Assembly (NCBI RefSeq): GCF_006124995.1
Contig: NZ_QEWN01000003.1
Coordinates: forward strand, 38,299-102,298
DNA length: 64,000 nucleotides
From: Vibrio sp. Hep-1b-8
GTDB lineage: Bacteria > Pseudomonadota > Gammaproteobacteria > Enterobacterales > Vibrionaceae
Direction: 5' to 3'
The notes under the pieces are model-generated. The model had not been told where the DNA came from. It made no database searches and saw only the letters and a program-made list of their open reading frames with translations. A program made the position numbers and the translations under genes. Shown in pieces: positions 53,101 through 61,358 of this stretch (the first letter of the stretch is position 1; every line of letters starts with the position of its first letter).

Positions 53101-53355
53101 ATCATGGGAAATGGTACGAAAAAATTGCTTATTTGGTTCACCACATAAAGCAAACGTTTTTCCGAATCGATTGCTTTACCAATTTCAACACATTTGGTTA
53201 TCAATAGGTACATTTGGCACACATAGCCGCTCTTTTGTGACATACTTCTCATGGAGTATTGGCAGATATAGCTAGTATTGCCTCAACAGATTTTTCAAAA
53301 TCAACACAATTAGTAATCAACACCGTGATTGACTAATAAATTTGGAGTAATAACT
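53101..53355. promoter_or_regulatory. Upstream region of deoD with a CRP-like site
   Basis: About 255 bp without a credible gene. TGTGA-CATACT-TCTCA (53236-53251) resembles a CRP site (TGTGA-N6-TCACA, one mismatch), consistent with CRP/CytR control of deo genes in relatives. TTTGGAGTAATAACT gives the deoD ribosome site. Confidence 0.5.
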
Positions 53356-54066
53356 ATGGCAACCCCACACATTAACGCTCAACCTGGTGATTTCGCAGAA
53401 ACAGTACTTATGCCAGGCGACCCGCTTCGCGCTAAGTACATCGCTGAAACTTTCCTAGAAGATGTCAAGCAAGTTTGTGACGTTCGTAATATGTTTGGTT
53501 TTACTGGTACTTACAAAGGTAAAAAAGTATCGGTTATGGGCCACGGTATGGGTATCCCTTCTTGCTGTATCTACGTGCACGAACTTATCGCTGAGTACGG
53601 CGTAAAGAACGTAATTCGTGTAGGTAGCTGTGGCGCGGTACGTGACGACGTAAACCTAATGGACGTTGTGATCGGTATGGGTGCTTCTACTGACTCTAAA
53701 GTTAACCGCATTCGTTTCAACAACCATGATTTCGCGGCGATTGCTGACTACGGTCTACTTGAAGAAGCGGTGAACCAAGCGCGTGCTCAACAAGTTCCTG
53801 TAAAAGTAGGTAACGTATTCTCTGCAGACCTATTCTACACACCAGAAGCGGACATCTTCGAGAAGATGGAAAAGCTAGGCATTCTAGGTGTTGATATGGA
53901 AGCAGCAGGTATCTACGGTGTTGCTGCAGACTTAGGGGCGAAAGCACTAACTATCCTAACTGTATCTGACCATATCATCCGTGGTGAGAAGCTAAGTTCA
54001 GAAGAGCGTCAGAAGTCATTCAACGACATGATGAAAGTGGCTCTAGAAACAGCGATCAACATCTAA
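53356..54066 (+). CDS. deoD: Purine nucleoside phosphorylase
   Basis: 236 aa from ATPHINAQ..., the usual DeoD start and length; GGAG lies upstream. Motifs: [15 protein letters not shown] (phosphate site), [23 protein letters not shown], and [15 protein letters not shown] (ribose/base site). It splits (deoxy)purine nucleosides with phosphate in nucleoside salvage. Vibrios often carry two deoD copies; here it stands alone, without deoABC. Confidence 0.94.
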   Translation: MATPHINAQPGDFAETVLMPGDPLRAKYIAETFLEDVKQVCDVRNMFGFTGTYKGKKVSVMGHGMGIPSCCIYVHELIAEYGVKNVIRVGSCGAVRDDVNLMDVVIGMGASTDSKVNRIRFNNHDFAAIADYGLLEEAVNQARAQQVPVKVGNVFSADLFYTPEADIFEKMEKLGILGVDMEAAGIYGVAADLGAKALTILTVSDHIIRGEKLSSEERQKSFNDMMKVALETAINI

Positions 54067-54079
54067 TTCTATTCTTATT

Positions 54080-54103
54080 GCCGCCAAAGTTGTCTTTGGT
54101 GGC
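54080..54103 (+). terminator. Hairpin after deoD
   Basis: GCCGCCAAAG / CTTTGGTGGC with a 4-nt loop, 14 bp past the stop. It has no T-run, so it may be a stabiliser or weak attenuator before the next gene. Confidence 0.5.
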
Positions 54104-54126
54104 CTGAATATCCCGAGGGGGAGATA

Positions 54127-55596
54127 GTGACTACTGGCAAACTGCCACAGGAAGCAGACGGGTTACAGCTCAACTTTTGTAAAACATTGGCGTGTGACAA
54201 CTTTGGATTGAGTGAAGCGCATCGTTACGTTGTGCAGCATGCTAACCCTAAGCGACCTGCGATGGTATGTCGGGAGTGTGGTGCTTTCCCCCCCTTACTT
54301 AATAACCGTGAAGTTTTAAATGAACTTCACCGCCTTAGACATCTCCACAGCGACGGCCTACCCGCCTGTCGTAATGACGACTGTCAAAACTTCGGACTTT
54401 CTGTCCACACCCATAAACATCTATACCATGCCTTTGGCTATAGCGGTGACCGTCAGCGTTACCGTTGTAAGTCATGTCAGTCGACGTTTGTCGATAAATG
54501 GTCAGGTGCCAATAAAAAACTGCACTTCCAAGAAAACCTACTTGGTTTGCTCTTTATGGGCTATTCCGTACGCGAAATATGCCGCAAGTTAGAGATCAAT
54601 CCAAAGACGTTTTACGATCACCTCGATCACATCGCAAGTCGTTGTCGTAGAAAACTGGCCATGTTTGATGCCCGTTGGGTAAACCACGCTCAAGACTATC
54701 AGCTTGCCTCTCATTACGTGTCTCTCCAGCCCAAAAGCAATAATGGCGTCTTGTGGATAGCGACTGGTGAAGCGCACAGTGGTTACATCTTATGTCAACA
54801 CGTCAATTATTCTGCTGACGAAGAACCTAGTGGGAGTGTCGATCACGATCCGTATCAGTTTCCGGCACGATTCGTTTCGCGTGAACATTCATCCGAAGCC
54901 AATATGCCAGCGCCAACCCCTTCTCCGTTCTTAAGGGAGCGCATTGATCAGCAATATCAAACCATTTTGGCTCGCGGTAACGTTGAAGATCCAATGGGAA
55001 ATCTTACGGTATTTAACTACCCGTCGAAGGGGGCGTTGATTCGTCCACCCTATACTTCCTACGCGCATTTTCTGCACGTGATGGATATGTGTCACAGTGA
55101 GCGTCAAGTTTCCATATATTTGCCACAAGATCCGGTACTACGTTCTGCGGCCTTGAGTGTTTGCCTGCCGAGAATACAGCGTCAAAATATCGACCTTATG
55201 TACGTTGAGGAAGATAAAGCGTGGCGAGAAGAAAACCCAATCGACAAAATCGATATTGTTCACATGGGATGGTGGCGCGATAGGTGGGCAATAGTGTCTG
55301 GCGAACAAGCCTCTAAAGGTATTTGTTACCTAGCTGGAAATAATAACCAACCAAAACAGTGGCTTCGTAAGGCTTCAATCCGCCAAACAGAGTTTTATCA
55401 ACATCGTTTTCAAACTTTGTTTGAGAGCTTTATCAATGAACCTAGGCGCAAGTTACGTCCAGGTGGACTGATGCCAATGCTTGATATATTCAGAGCATGG
55501 CATAATTTATGCTATCAGGATAAGACAGGAAGGACAGCCGCTCAAACTTTAGAATTGACTCAATCACCTTTGACTTTGCGCGAACTACTTTCATAA
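54127..55596 (+). CDS. Zinc-ribbon/HTH protein resembling a domesticated transposase, 489 aa
   Basis: GTG start after GAGGGGGAGATA. Two zinc-ribbon units use Cys 18/23/48/51 and 81/86/114/117 (CDNFG...CRECG; CQNFG...CKSCQ), the second followed by an InsA-like stretch. A helix-turn-helix lies at about 147-166 (SVREICRKLEINPKTFYDHL). A segment VLWIATGEAHSGYILCQHV sits where IS1/IS1595-type transposases have their first catalytic Asp, but no Asp is present. No inverted repeats or target duplications are evident. Probably an immobile, regulatory relative of a transposase. Function unknown. Confidence 0.6.
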   Translation: MTTGKLPQEADGLQLNFCKTLACDNFGLSEAHRYVVQHANPKRPAMVCRECGAFPPLLNNREVLNELHRLRHLHSDGLPACRNDDCQNFGLSVHTHKHLYHAFGYSGDRQRYRCKSCQSTFVDKWSGANKKLHFQENLLGLLFMGYSVREICRKLEINPKTFYDHLDHIASRCRRKLAMFDARWVNHAQDYQLASHYVSLQPKSNNGVLWIATGEAHSGYILCQHVNYSADEEPSGSVDHDPYQFPARFVSREHSSEANMPAPTPSPFLRERIDQQYQTILARGNVEDPMGNLTVFNYPSKGALIRPPYTSYAHFLHVMDMCHSERQVSIYLPQDPVLRSAALSVCLPRIQRQNIDLMYVEEDKAWREENPIDKIDIVHMGWWRDRWAIVSGEQASKGICYLAGNNNQPKQWLRKASIRQTEFYQHRFQTLFESFINEPRRKLRPGGLMPMLDIFRAWHNLCYQDKTGRTAAQTLELTQSPLTLRELLS

Positions 55597-55722
55597 TTCT
55601 CAGTAATGTGACGAATGCCCGTAAACAGTTTCTGTTTTAGCACTTTTAGTAGTGTTCATTCTTTAGCAATTAATATAATACCAGTAAGTATGTGAACACT
55701 GATGCAGTAAAGGATTGATTCA

Positions 55723-57207
55723 TTGGATAAAAGCCAGCGACTGTTAGAAGTCGAAATTGAGCAACTCAAAGGGCGAATTGAAACGGAACCCGATAAAGTG
55801 TGGGCGATTGCTGAGCAATGCGCCGCTCGCTCATCGCAGATCCTTTTCCCTGAAGGTGAAATCCAATGTCTAATCATAATGTCTCGTTGTGCTTGGTGCA
55901 CAATGGAGTACCGCAAGGGCTTAAAGTACATAAAAGACGCCCATAGTAAACTCAATGCACTTGATACTGACGACCTCCTTCCAGAAATCTTACACATTCA
56001 CGCCCTGCATTACTGGGGAGAAGCCAAATACTACTCCGCACAGCAATTTTGGATCAACGCGCTAGAGCAGTCTGCCCTAGTTGATGAAACAGAAATCCAA
56101 CTCGAAGCACTGATTGGCCTTGGTAATGTCTGGCGTATCACCCACGAATACCAACTTGCCAAATCTACCCATGAATTAGCCCTTAAGGTGGCCAATAACA
56201 GCCGTATTGGCTGGCTCGAAGGTAAGGCACGAATCTTACTCGCTTGGGATCTGTATTTACTCAACAACTATGTGGAAATGCTCTCGGTTCTCGATGGTGC
56301 GATGGAAGTGTTAAAAGACCATCAAGATAAAACATGGCAAGCAGAAGTGTGGGATTTTAGAGGATTAGCCCTGCTAGGACTTGAGCGCATCGAGGATGCA
56401 GAACAAGCCACCAGCAAAGCTCACGAACTCGCCCTGCGCCACGATCTCATTTGGATGAAGGCGCACTCATTCATTAGCCGAGCGCGAGTCGAACTTCTCC
56501 GTAAAAGACCCGAAAAAGCCGCAGAATTACTCATACAGGCAGAACAGTCTGCCATTTCCTTCGACAATGGCGAGTTGCTATCGCAAATCTGTTTCCAACA
56601 ATCTCGTGTCGCTGAAGAGTCGGGCGACTACCAAACTGCCCTTCAAGCGTTTCAAAAATATCGTAAACACTCTATTGCTATGCTCCGCGAGCAAACAGCA
56701 AGAGTCAGTAACGACAAAGCGCGCGCGTCTAAACGACAGCTCGAACAACGCGCCCGCAAGCTGATCAACCGAATTCGTGGTCAACATGAATTTGACCCAG
56801 ACAAACAGTTAAGTCAGATGGTATCGGAAACCTATTGGTGGGAGCAGTTAGTTCTATTCAAGACTGAACTGAAACGATCGAACCATGCCGTCATTACCAT
56901 CCAACACCATGACTCCAACTGCCTTGATGTCTGTGCGGAACTGACACACTCGATTTGTAATAAACAAGATCTGCTGGCTCGACTGAGCAGTGAACGCATC
57001 GGATTACTTCTGGCCGACAAAGGTGAAGAAGCGCTTAACGTTTTCCATATCCTTGCAAAAATGATTGAAATTTACCCATGGCACCGTCGTGGGCTCAACC
57101 AAGATTTACCTAAGGTTGTATACCAAGATATCCTCTCTTTCCCTTTCACATTAGAGCAGCTCGAAGACAGCCTGCAACAGGAAGATCATGATGGAAGCAT
57201 TGTTTAA
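55723..57207 (+). CDS. TPR protein with degenerate GGDEF-like C-terminus
   Basis: 494 aa from a TTG start preceded by AAAGGA. Most of the protein (about 20-310) is tetratricopeptide helices (pairs such as ALIGLGNVWRITHEYQLAKSTHELAL). A short coiled segment (about 315-345) leads to a C-terminal domain of about 115 residues that has the outline of a GGDEF domain (HAVITIQHHDSN; LLARLSSERIGLLLAD), with the signature replaced by SERIG, so no cyclase activity. It overlaps the next gene by 20 bp, and the two share architecture: a likely ancient tandem duplication. May partner or modulate that cyclase. Confidence 0.75.
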   Translation: MDKSQRLLEVEIEQLKGRIETEPDKVWAIAEQCAARSSQILFPEGEIQCLIIMSRCAWCTMEYRKGLKYIKDAHSKLNALDTDDLLPEILHIHALHYWGEAKYYSAQQFWINALEQSALVDETEIQLEALIGLGNVWRITHEYQLAKSTHELALKVANNSRIGWLEGKARILLAWDLYLLNNYVEMLSVLDGAMEVLKDHQDKTWQAEVWDFRGLALLGLERIEDAEQATSKAHELALRHDLIWMKAHSFISRARVELLRKRPEKAAELLIQAEQSAISFDNGELLSQICFQQSRVAEESGDYQTALQAFQKYRKHSIAMLREQTARVSNDKARASKRQLEQRARKLINRIRGQHEFDPDKQLSQMVSETYWWEQLVLFKTELKRSNHAVITIQHHDSNCLDVCAELTHSICNKQDLLARLSSERIGLLLADKGEEALNVFHILAKMIEIYPWHRRGLNQDLPKVVYQDILSFPFTLEQLEDSLQQEDHDGSIV

Positions 57208-58771
57208 AAAGATATCTGACTCCGGTTTAGATGCAGCTTCCGTGTCCGGTGAAGAGGCATTGATATTTTGGGATCATGTCAGACTACATGTAGCAACCAC
57301 ATCGCAGGAAAAAGCACAGTGTTTAATCATTAGCGCTGAGTTTCGTTTTGAGCTGAAGCAGTTGCAAGCCAGCATAGATGAACTTAGACAAGCGTTAAGG
57401 TATCTCTCTCTGCCTGAAGACGCTGAGCTCATTTTAGAGATACGTAACGCACTTGCAGATAAACTGGTAGAAAATGGGGATTACCATGGCGCTCTTGGTG
57501 AATACAGCAGTTCATCGACGATAGCGGTCGATAACAGCTTCATTGATGCTTATGTTCTTGCGGTCATAGGTATGGGCAACTTATGCGATGCCTATGGCGA
57601 TCACAACCGCGCACTGCGTTATTATCAAAAAGTTGACAGTATCGACCATGCCATTAGTAGTCGTTCGCTCCGTTTGCGTTACAAACTCTATATGTTGGCC
57701 TGTTATATCGAACTCAATCGAACCACCGCTGCAAGCGATCTGATTAAAGAGTGTGAAGAGTTAAGCATCCTAGTCAGTGACAAAGTTCTGTCTGGCCAAA
57801 TTCTTCTCTACCAAGCAAAGTTATATCGACAAAGCAGACAACTAGACTCAGCGATGCGTTGTCTTGGCAACGTACAGTACACGACAGGTAACATTCACTC
57901 GACTTGGCTGTCTAACATGATCCGTTTAGAACTTGCTGCCTGCCTGTGTGAAGTAAATAAACCTCATATTGCAAATTGGGTTCTAGAATCAACCCGAAAA
58001 CGAATCAAACAATACGCGTCTCCGATCCTCAACCTTCAGCTATGTAACTCGCTGGCGGAAATTAGCGCACAGAGAGATGATTTCAAAAGTGCCCTAGAAT
58101 ACCAAAAAAGCGCCTACCGGATTGAGAGTGATCTAATGAAGAAGATCCCAATCGGGGAGTTAGGCGCCAGTCAACTACGTCGACTTTCTCGTTTTGAGTT
58201 GCAATTAAAACTGATCTTGTCGGAGCAAGAGAACCGAGAGCTGAAAGAGACTACAGAAAGCCAAAAACATACCGTAGCTCAGCTTCAACAAGATGTGTTT
58301 ACCGATCCTTTGACCTCTCTACACAACCGCCGTTGGTTAGATGTCAAACTGAAAGACTTGCTGTTGCATGATGTGCCATTTGCTTTGATGGTCGTCGATA
58401 TCGATCACTTTAAGTCGATCAATGATGAGCTGAGCCATTTGGTTGGAGACAAAGCTATTGTTAACGTCTCCCACGAACTTTCAACCTATTTCAAGTTTCG
58501 TGGTGCTTCATGTGTGCGTTTTGGTGGAGAAGAGTTCTTGGTGATTCTCGAACGTTCTACACTCGAGCAGGCTGAATTGCATGCCGAAAACTACCGTGAG
58601 CGTATTTTCAATTTTGGTTGGCAAAATATTCTTGGCGAACGCGGACTAACCGTGAGTATTGGCATTACGCTCCATCGCGAGGGTGAAAACACCCAGCGCA
58701 CATTTTACCGAGCAGATAAAGCACTTTATCGAGCCAAAGCAAATGGGCGTAATCAAGTCTGCACTGAGTAG
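57188..58771 (+). CDS. TPR-GGDEF diguanylate cyclase
   Basis: 527 aa, soluble. TPR helices cover about 1-310; a coiled-coil signalling helix (about 335-370, QENRELKETTESQKHTVAQL) leads to a GGDEF domain with DPLTSLHNRRWLD, DIDHFKSINDELSH and the intact active-site loop VRFGGEEFLVIL. The RxxD inhibitory site is replaced by RGAS. Predicted active c-di-GMP synthase controlled by protein contacts through its TPRs. Translationally coupled to the preceding TPR protein. No membrane segment. Confidence 0.88.
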   Translation: MMEALFKKISDSGLDAASVSGEEALIFWDHVRLHVATTSQEKAQCLIISAEFRFELKQLQASIDELRQALRYLSLPEDAELILEIRNALADKLVENGDYHGALGEYSSSSTIAVDNSFIDAYVLAVIGMGNLCDAYGDHNRALRYYQKVDSIDHAISSRSLRLRYKLYMLACYIELNRTTAASDLIKECEELSILVSDKVLSGQILLYQAKLYRQSRQLDSAMRCLGNVQYTTGNIHSTWLSNMIRLELAACLCEVNKPHIANWVLESTRKRIKQYASPILNLQLCNSLAEISAQRDDFKSALEYQKSAYRIESDLMKKIPIGELGASQLRRLSRFELQLKLILSEQENRELKETTESQKHTVAQLQQDVFTDPLTSLHNRRWLDVKLKDLLLHDVPFALMVVDIDHFKSINDELSHLVGDKAIVNVSHELSTYFKFRGASCVRFGGEEFLVILERSTLEQAELHAENYRERIFNFGWQNILGERGLTVSIGITLHREGENTQRTFYRADKALYRAKANGRNQVCTE

Positions 58772-58775
58772 TCAA

Positions 58776-58904
58776 CTACTGAATAAAGAACAAGGAAAGT
58801 ACCAACAAACCGAAAGCTACGCCTGACCAAGACATATTACGGCAATCTCTCCCTGAAAACCCATCATTCCTCGCATAACGTCGCTGTGCTTTAACTTTCG
58901 ACAA
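58776..58904 (-). CDS. Possible small single-pass membrane protein, 42 aa
   Basis: A minus-strand frame from TTG (58904), convergent with the cyclase gene: a basic N-terminal half (SKVKAQRRYARNDGFSGRD) followed by a clean hydrophobic helix (GVAFGLLVLSLFFIQ) at the end. Composition and positive-inside layout look genuine, but the ribosome site is poor and no ATG start gives the full frame. An internal ATG would leave 19 residues. Confidence 0.4.
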   Translation of the reverse strand: MSKVKAQRRYARNDGFSGRDCRNMSWSGVAFGLLVLSLFFIQ

Positions 58905-59007
58905 AATTGTAACCAATTAATCGCTAATTTGTTGTTTTTATTTCTATACTTTATTTCTCAACCGCCGTACGATTTAAATTTAGAAACACAACTACAGGGA
59001 CTTAGCT

Positions 59008-59388
59008 ATGTTTTTAGACTACTTCGCCTTAGGGCTGTTGGTCTTTGTTGCCCTAGTTATCTTCTATGGCATTATCGTTATTCACGATATTCCCTATGAA
59101 ATAGCTAAAGAGCGCGGGCATCCCCACCAAGACGCCATTCACTACGCGGGCTGGGTTAGCCTCTTTACTCTTCATGCCATTTGGCCATTTTTGTGGATTT
59201 GGGCCACCATTTGGCGAAAAGAGCGGGGCTGGGGATTTCAAAAGCTCGAAGAAGAGCAACATGATATCCACCATCGAGTTTCCACCCTCATCGATCAGGT
59301 TGCTCAGTTAGAGCAGGAAATTGCAACCCTCAAAGCAACCCAAAGCCAGAAAAAGCCTGATGATAACAATAAGCAGGAGGAGCAATAA
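59008..59388 (+). CDS. yiaW: DUF3302 inner-membrane protein, YiaW-like
   Basis: 126 aa with two membrane helices (about 5-25 and 50-70) and a C-terminal coiled coil (HRVSTLIDQVAQLEQEIATLK). YiaW family proteins are encoded with a HlyD-like partner, as here: the next ATG overlaps the stop (TAATG). Probably the small inner-membrane partner of the YiaV-like protein. ACAGGGACTTAGCT precedes the ATG. Confidence 0.85.
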   Translation: MFLDYFALGLLVFVALVIFYGIIVIHDIPYEIAKERGHPHQDAIHYAGWVSLFTLHAIWPFLWIWATIWRKERGWGFQKLEEEQHDIHHRVSTLIDQVAQLEQEIATLKATQSQKKPDDNNKQEEQ

Positions 59389-60518
59389 TGGATTTACTAC
59401 TCATTCTGACTTATGCCGCGCTGTGTATTACCATTTTCAAAGTATTCAATATCCCATTGAATAAGTGGACTGTCCCAACAGCAGTGCTTGGGGGCGTGGT
59501 TTTGATCGGTACGCTGATTCTATTAATGAACTTCAACCACCCATTTACTCAGATCGGCAATCAGGTTTTCTCTTCAACACCGATCGTGTCTGGCGTGCGT
59601 GGTAAAGTCATTGAGGTCCCTGTCGAAGCAAATAAGCCATTGCAACAAGGCGATATTTTGTTTCGAATTGATCCCGCCCCTTATCAGGCCGAAGTGGCTA
59701 AGTTAGAAGCTCAAATCAAAGAAGCAAGCCAGGGAGCCCTTGGCTTAGAGTCTAAGCTTCAGGCCGCCAAAGCCTCAGAAGTACAAGCGATTGCTGAACG
59801 AGATAAAGCACAAAGAGAGTTCTCGCGCTATCAACGTGGTTACGATAAAGGTGCGTTCACCGAGCAACAACTTGATACTCGCCGCCAAGCCTACAAAGCG
59901 GCGCAAGCAGCCGTTGAGTCCGCAGCAGCGGGCGTTGAACAAGCTGATCTAGCGCTAGACTCTGTGATAGGCGGTGAAAACACCACTGTTGCTCGCCTTT
60001 TAGCTGACCTTCGCAAAGCCGAGTTTGATTTAGAGCAGACCGTCGAGAGAGCGCCCACAGATGGCTTTGCCACACAACTTGCGCTGCGACCTGGTGTGAT
60101 GGCCGTACCGCTACCGCTGGCACCGGTTATGACTTTCGTCCATACCGAAGAAAAAATCTATACCGCCGCGTTTCGCCAAAATTCGCTACAAAGACTAAAA
60201 CCAGGTTTTGAAGCTGAGTTTCTATTCAGAGCGCTACCAGGAAAAGTGTTTAAAGGCGAAGTGATAGAGGTTCTACCCGCCATAGGCGAAAGCCAGTTCC
60301 AAGCTCGTGGTAGCTTACTTGGTACTGAAGCATTGAGAACCAGTGGACGAGTCTTTGTGACGCTTAAAATTACTGACGACCTCACTGAGTACCAACTTCC
60401 TTTAGGTACTGCAGTTGAAGTGGCCGTCTATTCAGATAGGTTCAGCCATGTTTCTATCATGCGTAAAGTCCTGATTCGAATGAAGAGCTGGCAAAACTAC
60501 CTCTATCTCGATCATTAA
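59388..60518 (+). CDS. yiaV: HlyD-family membrane fusion protein, YiaV-like
   Basis: 376 aa. Two N-terminal membrane helices (about 3-20 and 28-50), then a biotinyl-lipoyl-like half (GVRGKVIEVPVEANKPLQQGDIL), a long alpha hairpin (about 95-200), the second lipoyl half (DGFATQLALRPGVMAVP) and a beta-barrel domain. This is the periplasmic adaptor layout of EmrA/HlyD. No exporter or outer-membrane channel gene is adjacent; with DUF3302 it forms the known yiaWV-type pair, substrate unknown. Confidence 0.87.
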   Translation: MDLLLILTYAALCITIFKVFNIPLNKWTVPTAVLGGVVLIGTLILLMNFNHPFTQIGNQVFSSTPIVSGVRGKVIEVPVEANKPLQQGDILFRIDPAPYQAEVAKLEAQIKEASQGALGLESKLQAAKASEVQAIAERDKAQREFSRYQRGYDKGAFTEQQLDTRRQAYKAAQAAVESAAAGVEQADLALDSVIGGENTTVARLLADLRKAEFDLEQTVERAPTDGFATQLALRPGVMAVPLPLAPVMTFVHTEEKIYTAAFRQNSLQRLKPGFEAEFLFRALPGKVFKGEVIEVLPAIGESQFQARGSLLGTEALRTSGRVFVTLKITDDLTEYQLPLGTAVEVAVYSDRFSHVSIMRKVLIRMKSWQNYLYLDH

Positions 60519-60532
60519 CCCTACCAATCAAC

Positions 60533-60557
60533 AGGCCTCCACCATAGAGGCCTTTTT
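60533..60557 (+). terminator. Terminator of the yiaWV pair
   Basis: AGGCCTC / GAGGCCT with a 7-nt loop followed by TTTTT, 15 bp after the stop codon. Confidence 0.88.
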
Positions 60558-60803
60558 CATTGGCAGGATTAAGAACGGCATTTTTAATCAGTAAAAGAAC
60601 CAGCTACTTTTTAGCCATCCAGATAGTTAGCTTTCCAAGCTCAAACTCTGAAGGTATAATCTGCGCCTTACGAACTTAGGTGTATAAAACTTAATCAAAT
60701 AAAGCACCTATCATTGCGTTCTTTTACAACTTCATTGCCATTCATTCGCTCGTTGTTCATCGCTAAAAGCACGGATGAAAGGATGTAATACAAAAGGTTA
60801 TCT
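60558..60803 (+). promoter_or_regulatory. Leader/promoter region of the ECF transporter operon
   Basis: GTATAATCT near 60655-60664 is a good -10. Downstream, TTAGGTG and CACCTAT (about 60676-60712) can pair over a loop of about 20 nt, with GAAC/GTTC flanks able to extend the stem, so the leader of about 130 nt may be structured. I do not recognise a named riboswitch (no clear FMN, TPP or cobalamin motif). A GAAAGGATGTAATAC stretch lies near the start codon. Confidence 0.4.
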
Positions 60804-61352
60804 ATGAACTTTTCAGCAAAAACAGTCGTGGTCATTGCGATCGGCGCTGCACTCTACGGTATCGGCGGCCTGCCTATGTTTGGTATTCCAGTTTTCGCCA
60901 ATACAACACTTAAACCAGCAATGGCTGTATTAGCTCTTTTCTCTGTACTATTTGGCCCTATCGTTGGCTTCCTAGTTGGATTTATCGGCCACTGGGTGAC
61001 CGATTTATTTGCTGGCTGGGGAGTATGGCTAACTTGGGTTCTGGGCTCAGGCATTGTCGGCTTGGTGATCGGCTTCTTCCCTATCTTAACCAAACAGCGT
61101 ATCTCTCAAGGCCACTTCGATAACAAAGATTTTATTCTCTTCGTTCTCCTTGCTTTGGTTGGCAATGTATTTGCCTACGGCTGTTCAGCCTTGCTCGACA
61201 CCGTTCTCTACGCAGAACCATTCACCAAGGTCTTTACTCAGTTGACGATCATCGCTGCGGGTAACACCGTTCTGATCGCCGTTGTGGGTTACTTTATCCT
61301 TAAATCTGTCGCAAAACGCAACAAACAAAGCCGCAATCTTTCTGAGGCTTAA
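60804..61352 (+). CDS. ECF transporter substrate-binding (S) component, UPF0397 family
   Basis: 182 aa with five or six membrane helices. The family start [30 protein letters not shown] and [28 protein letters not shown] are typical of UPF0397, often annotated riboflavin-type ECF S component. It binds the vitamin-like substrate in the membrane and docks to the energising module encoded by the next two genes. The substrate is a guess from annotation habit, not from motifs. Confidence 0.85.
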   Translation: MNFSAKTVVVIAIGAALYGIGGLPMFGIPVFANTTLKPAMAVLALFSVLFGPIVGFLVGFIGHWVTDLFAGWGVWLTWVLGSGIVGLVIGFFPILTKQRISQGHFDNKDFILFVLLALVGNVFAYGCSALLDTVLYAEPFTKVFTQLTIIAAGNTVLIAVVGYFILKSVAKRNKQSRNLSEA

Positions 61353-61358
61353 ACGATA

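Noticed and set aside
53090..53275. 61-aa plus-strand frame before deoD
   Set aside because: It begins inside the TGTACA repeats, has no ribosome site and unusual composition; treated as promoter DNA.
54127..55596. An intact insertion sequence next to deoD
   Set aside because: No terminal inverted repeats or target-site duplication could be seen, and the catalytic Asp is absent.
60558..60803. A riboswitch before the ECF transporter operon
   Set aside because: Some pairing is possible, but none of the conserved cores of FMN, TPP, preQ1 or cobalamin riboswitches was recognised. A covariance-model search would decide.
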